Shown here in pieces: positions 13,561-20,747 of a DNA stretch of 22,852 bases. Positions within the stretch are counted from its first letter, which is position 1; the number at the start of each line of letters is the position of its first letter. The position numbers were made by a program, and so were the translations under genes. The DNA is from a virus. Location: the IMG/VR virus record IMGVR_UViG_3300021962_006767, positions 1 through 22,852 of that record. One strand, written 5' to 3'. The notes below the pieces were generated by a model. The model searched no databases, was not told the origin of the DNA, and saw only the letters and a program-made list of their open reading frames with translations.

Positions 13561-14643
13561 ATGAAGACGGGTTATATTGTTGGTCTTTCATTGGGGCATA
13601 ATGCATCGACTTGTTTATTAAAAGACGGTCAAATAGTTTTTTCTGTTGAAGAAGAACGATTAACTAGACTTAAAGCAGATGGTTCTCCAATGCTTGGATT
13701 ATTAAAAGTTTTAGAATATACTGATAAAGTAGATTATATTGCAATTAGCTATCCAGGTGATGATAGACCAGTTATAGAATATACACGAGAACACATATAT
13801 CATGGTATGGCTAGAAAATTGGGTTTAGTTAGTGCATATGATGAAAATGTAAAACGTTCGCAATATTTAGATTATACAGATCAACACCATCTTGCGCATG
13901 CAACATGTGCGTACTATAACTCAGGATTTGAATCGGCCGCAGTAGTAGTAGTTGATAGTGCTGGTAGCGAAATAAATTTATCGTTCAAAGATGAGAATAA
14001 TAAATTTGTCAAAGGATATGAAATTGAATCTATATATAATTTTTCAAATGATGAATATAATACATTATACAAAAAATATGGTTCACAGGCGGTGCAAGTA
14101 ATACCAACAATAAGTTTTCGTAACGGCTGCGAAACTGTTATTGACTTTACTGCAGGAATTGGTAAAGCATACGATGCAGTAACAGACTATCTTGGTTTTT
14201 CGCTAAGAGATTGTGGTAAAACTATGGGACTTGCTCCATATGGTAAACCAAATAAAGACATCCCAGATTTTTTTATACATAATAGCAAATGGTCTAGTGT
14301 AAATCCAGCAATTATTACACCATGTTTCAGAGATGCAGCTAAAATTAATATCCATAAGTTTGAACAGTTTAAAGATGTTCCTAAAGAAGATATTGCATAC
14401 AAAATCCAACAAGAAACACAAGAAGAAGTTTTGAAATTATTAATTAAAGCATCTGAAATATCTGGTAATAAAAATGTTTGTTTGACTGGTGGCTATGCAT
14501 TAAACTGTGTTGCCAACTATTATTACAAAGAAAAATTAAACGAATTGGGAATTAATTTATACGTTGAGCCAAATTCAAGTGATGCTGGAACATCAATTGG
14601 TGTAGCATATTTGGCATATCATTATACAAAGGAAATTAAATGA
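13561..14643 (+). CDS. Short NodU/TobZ-type carbamoyltransferase lacking the YrdC-like domain
   Basis: Of the 360 residues nearly all form the Kae1-like N-terminal domain of O-carbamoyltransferases: GLSLGHNASTCLLKDGQIVF, EEERLTR, metal-site H109 and H113 (HxxxH) with D132 nineteen residues on, GKTMGLAPYG, GGYALNCVANYYY, and D341 in SSDAG. The spacing H113-D132 equals that of H118-D137 in TobZ. The C-terminal domain that makes carbamoyl-adenylate is absent: the gene ends in TGA overlapping the start of the full-length paralogue (ATGA), with no leftover of that domain. The metal site is intact, so it may be a working acceptor-specific transferase fed by its partner, or a regulatory subunit. Starts six bases after the glycosyltransferase stop. 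Confidence 0.85.
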   Translation: MKTGYIVGLSLGHNASTCLLKDGQIVFSVEEERLTRLKADGSPMLGLLKVLEYTDKVDYIAISYPGDDRPVIEYTREHIYHGMARKLGLVSAYDENVKRSQYLDYTDQHHLAHATCAYYNSGFESAAVVVVDSAGSEINLSFKDENNKFVKGYEIESIYNFSNDEYNTLYKKYGSQAVQVIPTISFRNGCETVIDFTAGIGKAYDAVTDYLGFSLRDCGKTMGLAPYGKPNKDIPDFFIHNSKWSSVNPAIITPCFRDAAKINIHKFEQFKDVPKEDIAYKIQQETQEEVLKLLIKASEISGNKNVCLTGGYALNCVANYYYKEKLNELGINLYVEPNSSDAGTSIGVAYLAYHYTKEIK

Positions 14644-16451
14644 AGAAGACTGGTTATATTGCTGGCATCGCTCGTGGTCATAATGCTGGCGTTTGCCTAT
14701 TAAAAGATGGTGAGATTGTTTTTTCTATTGAAGAAGAACGTTTAACTCGTCACAAATATGATGGTGGGCCTTTAGCATCTATTGTTAAAATTTTGGAATA
14801 TACTGATAAGATTGATTATCTTGTCATTTCTCACACACAGCCAGACGAAAGTCGTATTGATTTTACTGGTGAAAAAACATATAACTCATTAGCTCGTAAG
14901 TTAGGTCTAATTAAAAACGACGAACAAGTTATAGAGATGTGGGACAATCATCACCGCAATCATGCGGCTTGTGCATTTTATCGTTCAGGCTTTGATTCAG
15001 CAAACGTTATCATCGTCGATGGCGCAGGAACATTTCATCGTCGTCCAGACGGAGAAACAATGTGGGAAGTTGAATCGATGTATGAAGCATCCTATCCCGC
15101 AACATTTAAAGAAATATATAAGCATTTTGGTGGACGCGGTCCATGGCCAACTGAACATTATGAAATTAATGGGTGTGAAGTTTTAATCAATGATCGTCCT
15201 GGTATTGTTAAGGCATATGAAGCCGTTACACAGTTTTGTGGTTGGGCGCCAATTGAAGCCGGTAAAACTATGGGATTATTTCCATACGGTGAACCAAATA
15301 AAGCACCAAAGATCTTTAATGAATTTGGTGTAAGTCGCGATGTAATTATTCCAACATATCCTAATGGATCTATTGTTGATGAAAATAATTATCCGCAATT
15401 AAAAGACAGCAAATACGATGTTCAAGCAAGAGCTAGGACTTTAAATTCAAATTCACCTCAGCATGAATTGCGTGCTATGGATGAATACTACAAAGAATCT
15501 TTAACAGAAGATGTTACTCTGTTAGAATCTCGTAGGAACATGGCATATAACATCCAGACTGAATCACAGGCTGAGGTGTTAAAACTAATTCATAAAGCAA
15601 TTGAAAAGAATGGTAATAAAAATATTGTTATTAGTGGTGGCTACGGCTTAAATTGCGTTGCAAATTACTGGTACTTAGACAAGTTGCCAGAAGGTACAAA
15701 GTTATTTGTTGAACCAATTTCGAACGATGCTGGTACTGCCATTGGTGCAGCGTTATTAGCATATCATACTATTAGTGGAGATGATCGAGTGAGACAAAAG
15801 AATGAAACATTATACCTTGGGCCAGTACAAGAAATTACGCCTAAAAAAGTAATTGAAACCGCCATGAAATATGGTGGTACTGTATATGAGAATGTTGACT
15901 ACGAGCGCGTCATCAATACAATTAGAGATAAAAACATTGTTGCTCTATTTCAAGAACGCTGTGAGAATGGTCCTCGTGCATTAGGCAATAGAACATTGAT
16001 GTATGATGCGACAGATCCAAATGGTAAAGACTTTGTTAATCTAGTTAAGAAGCGCGAGTACTTCCGTCCATTTGCAGCATCAGTGTTACAAGACGATGTA
16101 CACGAATGGTTTGATTTGCGCGGTATGGAAGATTCTCCATCAATGATGTATGCTGTTAATTGTAAACCGGGAGTAGAAGAAAAGATTCCTGCGGTTATCC
16201 ATGTTGATGGTACTTGTAGAATTCAAACCGTTACTGAAGAACAGAATCCGCATTGGTATAACTTAATTAAAGAGTTTAAAAATCAGACAGGCATACCAGC
16301 GCTGTTCAACACATCATTTAATTTGGGCGGAGAACCATTGGTTGAAACTATCGATGATGCAATGAGAACATTGTATAACTCTGGAATCAATTATATCTAT
16401 TTCCCAGCAGTTCAAATCATGGTAGAGATCAAACATAATGACAGAGCATAA
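14640..16451 (+). CDS. Full-length NodU/TobZ-type O-carbamoyltransferase
   Basis: This 603-residue protein has both domains of the family. The Kae1-like part shows GIARGHNAGVCLLKDGEIVF, EEERLTRHK, H104 and H108 (HxxxH), D127, GKTMGLFPYG, GGYGLNCVANYWY and D363. The YrdC-like part, from about residue 390, carries GPRALGNR (444-451), FRPFAASVL, HVDGTCRIQTV and LFNTSFNLGGEPLV. Family members use carbamoyl phosphate and ATP to make carbamoyl-adenylate, then carbamoylate a hydroxyl, usually on a sugar or antibiotic. Compared with the short paralogue upstream there is an insert of about 50 residues before the AYNIQTESQAEVLKL helix. Its 3' end overlaps the next oxygenase by 14 bases. Likely to tailor the sugar handled by the GT9 protein; the acceptor is not known. 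Confidence 0.92.
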   Translation: MKKTGYIAGIARGHNAGVCLLKDGEIVFSIEEERLTRHKYDGGPLASIVKILEYTDKIDYLVISHTQPDESRIDFTGEKTYNSLARKLGLIKNDEQVIEMWDNHHRNHAACAFYRSGFDSANVIIVDGAGTFHRRPDGETMWEVESMYEASYPATFKEIYKHFGGRGPWPTEHYEINGCEVLINDRPGIVKAYEAVTQFCGWAPIEAGKTMGLFPYGEPNKAPKIFNEFGVSRDVIIPTYPNGSIVDENNYPQLKDSKYDVQARARTLNSNSPQHELRAMDEYYKESLTEDVTLLESRRNMAYNIQTESQAEVLKLIHKAIEKNGNKNIVISGGYGLNCVANYWYLDKLPEGTKLFVEPISNDAGTAIGAALLAYHTISGDDRVRQKNETLYLGPVQEITPKKVIETAMKYGGTVYENVDYERVINTIRDKNIVALFQERCENGPRALGNRTLMYDATDPNGKDFVNLVKKREYFRPFAASVLQDDVHEWFDLRGMEDSPSMMYAVNCKPGVEEKIPAVIHVDGTCRIQTVTEEQNPHWYNLIKEFKNQTGIPALFNTSFNLGGEPLVETIDDAMRTLYNSGINYIYFPAVQIMVEIKHNDRA

Positions 16452-17073
16452 GTGTGAAGATGAAGGACAGGTTTTAGGATTATTCCCAACCCCTGTATAT
16501 ACAACTAAGTTGACCGGCAAACAATATGATGCGGTACAAAATGAATTAAAAGTAGTCGTTGATAAATTGTATGCTAATGATACTTGGGGTCAAAATACTC
16601 AATGGAACTCTACTGAACATTTTCTATCCAATGCTGGTAATTTTGAACAGAATATTTTAGAAGAAGAAGATATGAAAGATGTAATATCAAATATCTTTCA
16701 TCATTGCATTCACTATATGAATGCTACAAACACTAAACCTGGATTTAGACCGTCTATAGTTAGTTCATGGTTAACATTAACAAAACCTGGATTACATGCT
16801 CATATCCACGATCATGGTACAAATCAGATTAGCGGTGTATATTGGTTTAAAACGAATGGCAAAGATGGTAACATCTATTTTAGAAATGCGCTTAAAGCTT
16901 TAAAGTGTAATCCTATTGGTGCGACCGTTGGACATGAAGCAGAGTTTGCTCCAGAACAAGGTAGACTTGTAATGTGGCCGAGTTTTATGGATCATGGCGT
17001 ATATGAAAATAAGACTGATGATGATCGTATTAGCTTATCATTCAACATCACTTTAGAACGAGTTGTTAAATGA
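16438..17073 (+). CDS. 2-oxoglutarate/Fe(II) oxygenase, 2OG-FeII_Oxy_5 type, copy A
   Basis: The 211 residues follow the TIGR02466/2OG-FeII_Oxy_5 plan: LFPTPVYTTKL near the start, SSWLTLTKPGLHAHIHDH, ISGVYW, a short loop, then GRLVMWPSFMDHGVYEN and DRISLSFNITLE. Likely iron ligands are H124 and/or H126 and the distal H186; R197 would bind 2-oxoglutarate. A classic HxD is replaced by HDH, which fits this family. Members are frequent in marine T4-like phage genomes and are often called proline or sugar hydroxylases without proof. The gene overlaps the carbamoyltransferase by 14 bases and its stop overlaps the next start, so it is part of the cassette. Substrate unknown. Confidence 0.85.
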   Translation: MTEHKCEDEGQVLGLFPTPVYTTKLTGKQYDAVQNELKVVVDKLYANDTWGQNTQWNSTEHFLSNAGNFEQNILEEEDMKDVISNIFHHCIHYMNATNTKPGFRPSIVSSWLTLTKPGLHAHIHDHGTNQISGVYWFKTNGKDGNIYFRNALKALKCNPIGATVGHEAEFAPEQGRLVMWPSFMDHGVYENKTDDDRISLSFNITLERVVK

Positions 17074-17681
17074 ATGTGTGGATAGACGGATATCCTGTAT
17101 CCATCATACGACTATCTGATAATGACTTAAAAGATCTACAGACACATTATCTTCCAAAATGTTTAGATATCAAGCCCGAAGATAAGAACGCAAATGGTGG
17201 ACAATCATTTGCAAAGAACGAGTCTCAGAGATGGTGTGAAGACCAAGACTTTTTTACAAAGTGGAATGAGACTATAACGCCATACATCAAAGGTTATATA
17301 GATTCATTTAATTTTCAATTCCCTTGGATCATGAGGATTAATACATGGTTTAATGTCCATGGGAAACATGATTTTCAATCATTACATGATCATATAACGA
17401 CTGATTGTCCTGCCTTTTCTTGTGCAGTTGTGTTAAAACAACCAAATAAAGACGCAGGACAATTCTGTTTCCGCTCTCCCAATTTTTCTAAACATTTAAA
17501 GTATTTAGAACTAGATCCTTTAAATGCATATGATAACACATATCAGCCTGAAATGGTTGATGGGGCAATGATGATATTCCCATCTTGCTTAGAGCACTAC
17601 GTCACTCAAAATATAACCGATGAATTGCGCGTTGTTTTTGCTTCGAACATAGTCGTGAAAAGAACAAATAGTCTGTTTTAA
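17070..17681 (+). CDS. 2-oxoglutarate/Fe(II) oxygenase-like protein, copy B (divergent)
   Basis: This 203-residue protein is a distant relative of the preceding oxygenase. It keeps the same order: MRINTWFNVHGKHDF, LHDH with H106 and H108, FSCAVVLKQP, AGQFCFRSPN, a long loop, then GAMMIFPSCLEHYVTQN with H176, and ELRVVFASNI with R187. The candidate iron triad and the 2-oxoglutarate arginine are therefore present. The spacing after the first His pair is three residues longer than in copy A and the 'SGVYY' strand is altered, so the substrate may differ. Its start overlaps the previous stop (ATGA). It ends the enzyme cassette; a late promoter follows. Confidence in the fold is good, in the reaction low. 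Confidence 0.75.
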   Translation: MNVWIDGYPVSIIRLSDNDLKDLQTHYLPKCLDIKPEDKNANGGQSFAKNESQRWCEDQDFFTKWNETITPYIKGYIDSFNFQFPWIMRINTWFNVHGKHDFQSLHDHITTDCPAFSCAVVLKQPNKDAGQFCFRSPNFSKHLKYLELDPLNAYDNTYQPEMVDGAMMIFPSCLEHYVTQNITDELRVVFASNIVVKRTNSLF

Positions 17682-17704
17682 ACACATTCACACGGTTTAA
17701 CAAT

Positions 17705-17712
17705 TATAAATA
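17705..17712 (+). promoter_or_regulatory. T4-type late promoter box
   Basis: A perfect TATAAATA in the 70-base gap after the enzyme cassette, 39 bases before the ATG at 17752. It would drive the second fibre unit and possibly the genes through gp14. An 8-base inverted repeat (AATAGATT / AATCTATT, 17709-17730) overlaps its 3' end. Confidence 0.75.
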
Positions 17713-17730
17713 GATTAGAAACAATCTATT
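17709..17730 (+). other. Short inverted repeat overlapping a late promoter
   Basis: AATAGATT (17709-17716) and AATCTATT (17723-17730) are perfect inverted repeats around AGAAAC. They begin inside the TATAAATA box and span the expected transcription start. This could be an operator or chance in AT-rich DNA; with one G-C pair the stem is weak as RNA. Confidence 0.4.
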
Positions 17731-17751
17731 AGGGCATAGTTAGGACGTAGA

Positions 17752-18177
17752 ATGGTGCAATGGCTAGAACAATTTTTTCAAAGACGCACTGACGGCAACG
17801 GTTTAGTCTTGCGCGGTGGTATATCTTACCATCATCAAACTACTGCGGGAGCATATGTTTATCCCGACAGACCTATTATCATAGATACGTTCCCAATGAT
17901 CGAAACTATGATAGCAAAATATACTGTAGTTTGCGAATCCCAAAAAGTCCAACCCCATAAACTTGACACATTTGAACTTACGGTTTTAGCTAATCGAAAC
18001 AGTGTCGTGTTCACAATTTTTGGTAGAGTATTCACTGACAGAAAATTGGTTGATATTGAAATTGAGCAGGACAACAATTTAGTTTATTTAAAGGCTACAG
18101 AGATTGATTATGGTGGTTCTGATAACGTAAAGATATCACTAATTAAAAACTACGTAGACACAAGCGGGACAGCATGA
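17752..18177 (+). CDS. Hypothetical virion-associated protein (141 aa)
   Basis: No family recognised. The N-terminus is helical and aromatic (MVQWLEQFFQRRTDG), followed by a beta-rich body (YVYPDRPIIIDTFPMIETM, FELTVLANRNSVVFTIFGRVF, DIEIEQDNNLVYLKA). It has no signal peptide or cysteine cluster. An AGGA ribosome site lies eight bases before the ATG, behind a late promoter. Its stop overlaps the start of the long fibre gene (ATGA), so it is expressed with that fibre and may be an attachment or trimerisation partner; this is inferred from position only. Confidence 0.7.
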   Translation: MVQWLEQFFQRRTDGNGLVLRGGISYHHQTTAGAYVYPDRPIIIDTFPMIETMIAKYTVVCESQKVQPHKLDTFELTVLANRNSVVFTIFGRVFTDRKLVDIEIEQDNNLVYLKATEIDYGGSDNVKISLIKNYVDTSGTA

Positions 18178-20006
18178 CAATTTTAAAAAAATTCAATGAG
18201 ATTGAACGCGGTTTAATCGTCGGTGAAGTAACGATCGATGGAGATACTGGCGAGATTTTAACAACTGGTCCATTAACAGTCAATAACAGTATTGATATTA
18301 ATGGCGAGATAACGCTTGCTGATAGCGGTGATGTTGATATCAATGGTTATTTAAAAGTCTTATCTGAAAAAACAACGTTACATTCTTTAGATGTAAACAA
18401 TGCTGTATTATTATCTTCTACATTAGCTGTACAGCAAGATGCTACATTCAGTCAAGATATTACTATTAGTGGCGGTGATTTAAAGACTACTAATACTACA
18501 TTCAATCTTTTAAACACTGTTGTAGAAACCATTAATTTTGGTGGAAATGCCACTACTATTAATATTGGTAAAACTGGTAATCATTCAGTTATTGCCAAAT
18601 CTAATTTACAAGTCACGAATATTCTATCTGTTGGTGATGAACTTACAATTACTGATGGCAAGTTCTTATTTGATGGTGCTGAAGGCACTCAAGGTGCTAC
18701 AACCTTATTAGGTACATTAGATGTTGGTCAAGCAGTCGATTTATCAGCAACATTAAATGTGGTTGGAGTAACAGATCTCCGCAGTGTTACTAACATTTAT
18801 GATGATCTTTATATTAAAACAGGAACTACTACAAAGTTTTCTGTTGATAATGCTAATGGAAATACAATAATCCATGGTACACAAAATACTAAAGGTGCAG
18901 TAGATTTAGATTCAACATTAAACGTTGATGGAACTACTACACTTAATGCAGCTACTACAATTAACTCAACATTACATACTACTGGTGCAGTAGATTTTGA
19001 TAATAACTTAAATGTCGATGGTACTTTAAACGTAGAAGGTGCTTCTGTAATAGATGATACATTGAATGTAACTGGTGCAGTAGATTTTGACAATAATTTA
19101 AATGTTGATGGTACTTTAAACGTAGAAGGTGCTACTACAATAGATGATACCTTTAACGTTACTGGTGCTGTAGATTTAGATTCAACCTTAAACGTTGATG
19201 GAGCAGTAGATTTAAATTCAACATTAACAGTTGATGGTGTTGTAATACTAAACAATGTTACTGAATCAACTAGTACTACAACCGGTGCTGTCAAGATTTT
19301 AGGCGGTTTAGGAGTTACAAAACGTGTAACAGCAAATGAACTTGCAGGCGATGGTTTAAACATCACTAATGTCCAAGGGCGCTTATTAAGTATTCAAACA
19401 TTTACTACACACACTGGTGATCCAGCAAACTATGATCTAAATACTGGAGGTAGTTATACTTGGACAAAGCCGGTTGGTTGTAAACATGTGTTAGTATATG
19501 TTACTGGCGGTGGTGGTGGTGCTCGTAGAAATAGCAATGCTTATCGCGGTGCTGGTGGCGGAGGTGGTGCAACATCAATTAAATATATTGATGTATCTGA
19601 TGTTTCATCTGTAGCTATTACTGTTGGTGGCGGTGGTGCATCTGCTTATAACGGAGGTCGAGGATCTACTGGTGGTACATCTTCCTTTGGATCATATGCT
19701 ACAGCAACTGGTGGTATAGGTGGTTACACAGACGGCCCGTATGAAGGTGGTATAGGTGGAACTGCAACAGGTGGAGATGTTAATATACCTGGAGGTGGTG
19801 GCACAATGTCACACGGCGCTGATCGTGAAGGCGGCGGCGGTGCATCATTCTGGTTTCAATCGGGTTCTAATCATTTAACAAGCGGTGGCAATTATTATAA
19901 TAACCGTGGCCAATGGGGTTCTGGTGGTGGTTCAGGATATTATTCACAGAACTTTGATGAAGGTCAAGGTGGTGCTGGCGTCGTTATCGTCTATAATTAT
20001 TCATAG
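18174..20006 (+). CDS. Tail fibre with tandem repeat shaft and Gly-rich tip
   Basis: This 610-residue protein begins with FNEIERGLIVGEVTIDG and a beta-repeat shaft. Residues about 240-359 are four 30-residue repeats with the core 'GAVD-(L/F)-D-x-x-LNVDG-T-L-N-V-E-G'. The STTTGAVKILGGLGVTKRV motif at about 365-383 is the same shaft element found in the 1099-residue fibre. From about residue 425 the C-terminus is a glycine-rich domain: YTWTKPVGCKHVLVYVTGGGGG, many GG steps with Tyr and Asn between, ending GQGGAGVVIVYNYS. Such domains form receptor-binding tips in phage fibres. Unlike the Cys-rich trio, it has only one cysteine in the tip, so the two types can be compared directly. The start overlaps the previous stop. 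Confidence 0.85.
   Translation: MTILKKFNEIERGLIVGEVTIDGDTGEILTTGPLTVNNSIDINGEITLADSGDVDINGYLKVLSEKTTLHSLDVNNAVLLSSTLAVQQDATFSQDITISGGDLKTTNTTFNLLNTVVETINFGGNATTINIGKTGNHSVIAKSNLQVTNILSVGDELTITDGKFLFDGAEGTQGATTLLGTLDVGQAVDLSATLNVVGVTDLRSVTNIYDDLYIKTGTTTKFSVDNANGNTIIHGTQNTKGAVDLDSTLNVDGTTTLNAATTINSTLHTTGAVDFDNNLNVDGTLNVEGASVIDDTLNVTGAVDFDNNLNVDGTLNVEGATTIDDTFNVTGAVDLDSTLNVDGAVDLNSTLTVDGVVILNNVTESTSTTTGAVKILGGLGVTKRVTANELAGDGLNITNVQGRLLSIQTFTTHTGDPANYDLNTGGSYTWTKPVGCKHVLVYVTGGGGGARRNSNAYRGAGGGGGATSIKYIDVSDVSSVAITVGGGGASAYNGGRGSTGGTSSFGSYATATGGIGGYTDGPYEGGIGGTATGGDVNIPGGGGTMSHGADREGGGGASFWFQSGSNHLTSGGNYYNNRGQWGSGGGSGYYSQNFDEGQGGAGVVIVYNYS
18891..19250 (+). repeat. Four 90-bp tandem repeats in a fibre shaft
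   Basis: Units begin at 18891, 18981, 19071 and 19161, each opening with (AA/AC)(A/T)GGTGC(A/T)GTAGATTT. Units two and three differ at few positions. The 30-codon period keeps frame, so unit gain or loss would lengthen or shorten the fibre shaft. A partial fifth start (GGAGCAGTAGATTTA) lies near 19200. Confidence 0.85.
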
Positions 20007-20015
20007 GGAATAAAA

Positions 20016-20303
20016 ATGAAAGCATTAGTAATAAATGGAAGAATTTGTGATGTCGTAACCGACGATAAAACATTTGAAGTGCATGAATCGTTACAGTGGA
20101 TTGATTGTCCAGATGATACAACAATTGACCATAAATATGAAGATGGACAGTTTGTTTATGCTCGTGTAGAACAACCATATAATGTAAATCGTAGCATGAA
20201 TTATCCTACAATACAACAACAATTAGATACTCTCTATCACGAAGGCTATGACGGATGGAAAGCAACAATAACAGAGATTAAAGAAAGATATCCGAAACCA
20301 TGA
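20016..20303 (+). CDS. Small protein with tail-accessory (XkdW-like) C-terminus (95 aa)
   Basis: The C-terminal half, MNYPTIQQQLDTLYHEG then DGWKATITEIKERYPK, matches a motif I recall from small proteins and fibre-operon products of many marine phages (the 'NYP-x-x-x-x-QLD-x-L-(Y/W)-H' and 'K-x-x-Y-P-K' pattern). The N-terminal half (ALVINGRICDVVTDDKTFEVHESLQWIDCP) looks like a short beta domain. It follows the fibre gene after nine bases with an AGGGAA ribosome site, a usual position for a fibre assembly or tail accessory protein. Its stop overlaps the Dps-like gene. Function not established. Confidence 0.65.
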   Translation: MKALVINGRICDVVTDDKTFEVHESLQWIDCPDDTTIDHKYEDGQFVYARVEQPYNVNRSMNYPTIQQQLDTLYHEGYDGWKATITEIKERYPKP

Positions 20304-20737
20304 ACAAATTAGTAGAACAACTTCGTAAAGTATTAGCATCTAACTTTGCACTATATCTTAAGACACATATGTTCCATTGGAACGTAGAAGGTGCAAACTT
20401 CAATGATTACCATGCATTCTTCGCAGGCGTATATGAAGATCTATTCGCTCAATCAGATCTATTAGCAGAATTCATTCGTCAACTAAATGAAAAAGCTCCA
20501 GGTTCATTATCAGTTTATAACGCTGAAAGCTTAGTAAAAGATGAAGAAGGTTTTCCAAGTGCAGATGAGATGTTTAATAAACTTGCATTTGATACACAGA
20601 CAATGATTGTTTTGTACCAAGGCTTATATGATGCTGCTGAAGAAGCAGGTGAACACCAAATTTCCAACTATGCAGCTGATCGCATGGCAGCTCATAAGAA
20701 AACAGCATGGATGGTTCGTTCTATCCTAAAAAAATAA
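20300..20737 (+). CDS. Dps/ferritin-like protein
   Basis: The 145 residues form a ferritin-like four-helix protein of Dps type. The family signature is clear: H26-W-N-V-E-G-A-N-F, H38, then D53 and E57, aligning with E. coli Dps ferroxidase ligands H51, H63, D78 and E82 at identical spacing. The fifth ligand, D67, is replaced by A42, so iron oxidation may be altered. It lacks the lysine-rich N-terminal tail used by E. coli Dps to bind DNA. Dps proteins form 12-subunit shells that oxidise and store iron and protect DNA. The gene is coupled to the tail accessory gene (ATGA) and followed ten bases later by gp13, an unusual place. It could be expressed late to protect DNA or hold iron, or be a virion component. 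Confidence 0.87.
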   Translation: MNKLVEQLRKVLASNFALYLKTHMFHWNVEGANFNDYHAFFAGVYEDLFAQSDLLAEFIRQLNEKAPGSLSVYNAESLVKDEEGFPSADEMFNKLAFDTQTMIVLYQGLYDAAEEAGEHQISNYAADRMAAHKKTAWMVRSILKK

Positions 20738-20747
20738 GAGAAATTAA

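Noticed and set aside
13561-14643. Short carbamoyltransferase as a frameshifted full-length gene
   Set aside because: The next full-length paralogue begins at its stop codon with its own N-terminus, and there is no second YrdC-like remnant in any frame between them.
17679-17701. TTAAAC / GTTTAA inverted repeat after the second oxygenase as a terminator
   Set aside because: The stem is six AT-rich pairs with an 11-base loop and no T tract.
18891-19250. Regular repeats as a CRISPR array
   Set aside because: Units are contiguous, have no unique spacers, and translate as in-frame protein repeats.
18809-19366. A 185-codon open frame on the minus strand over the fibre repeats
   Set aside because: It exists because the 90-bp repeats keep both strands open; the plus-strand fibre is clearly coding and no ribosome site or family match supports the reverse frame.
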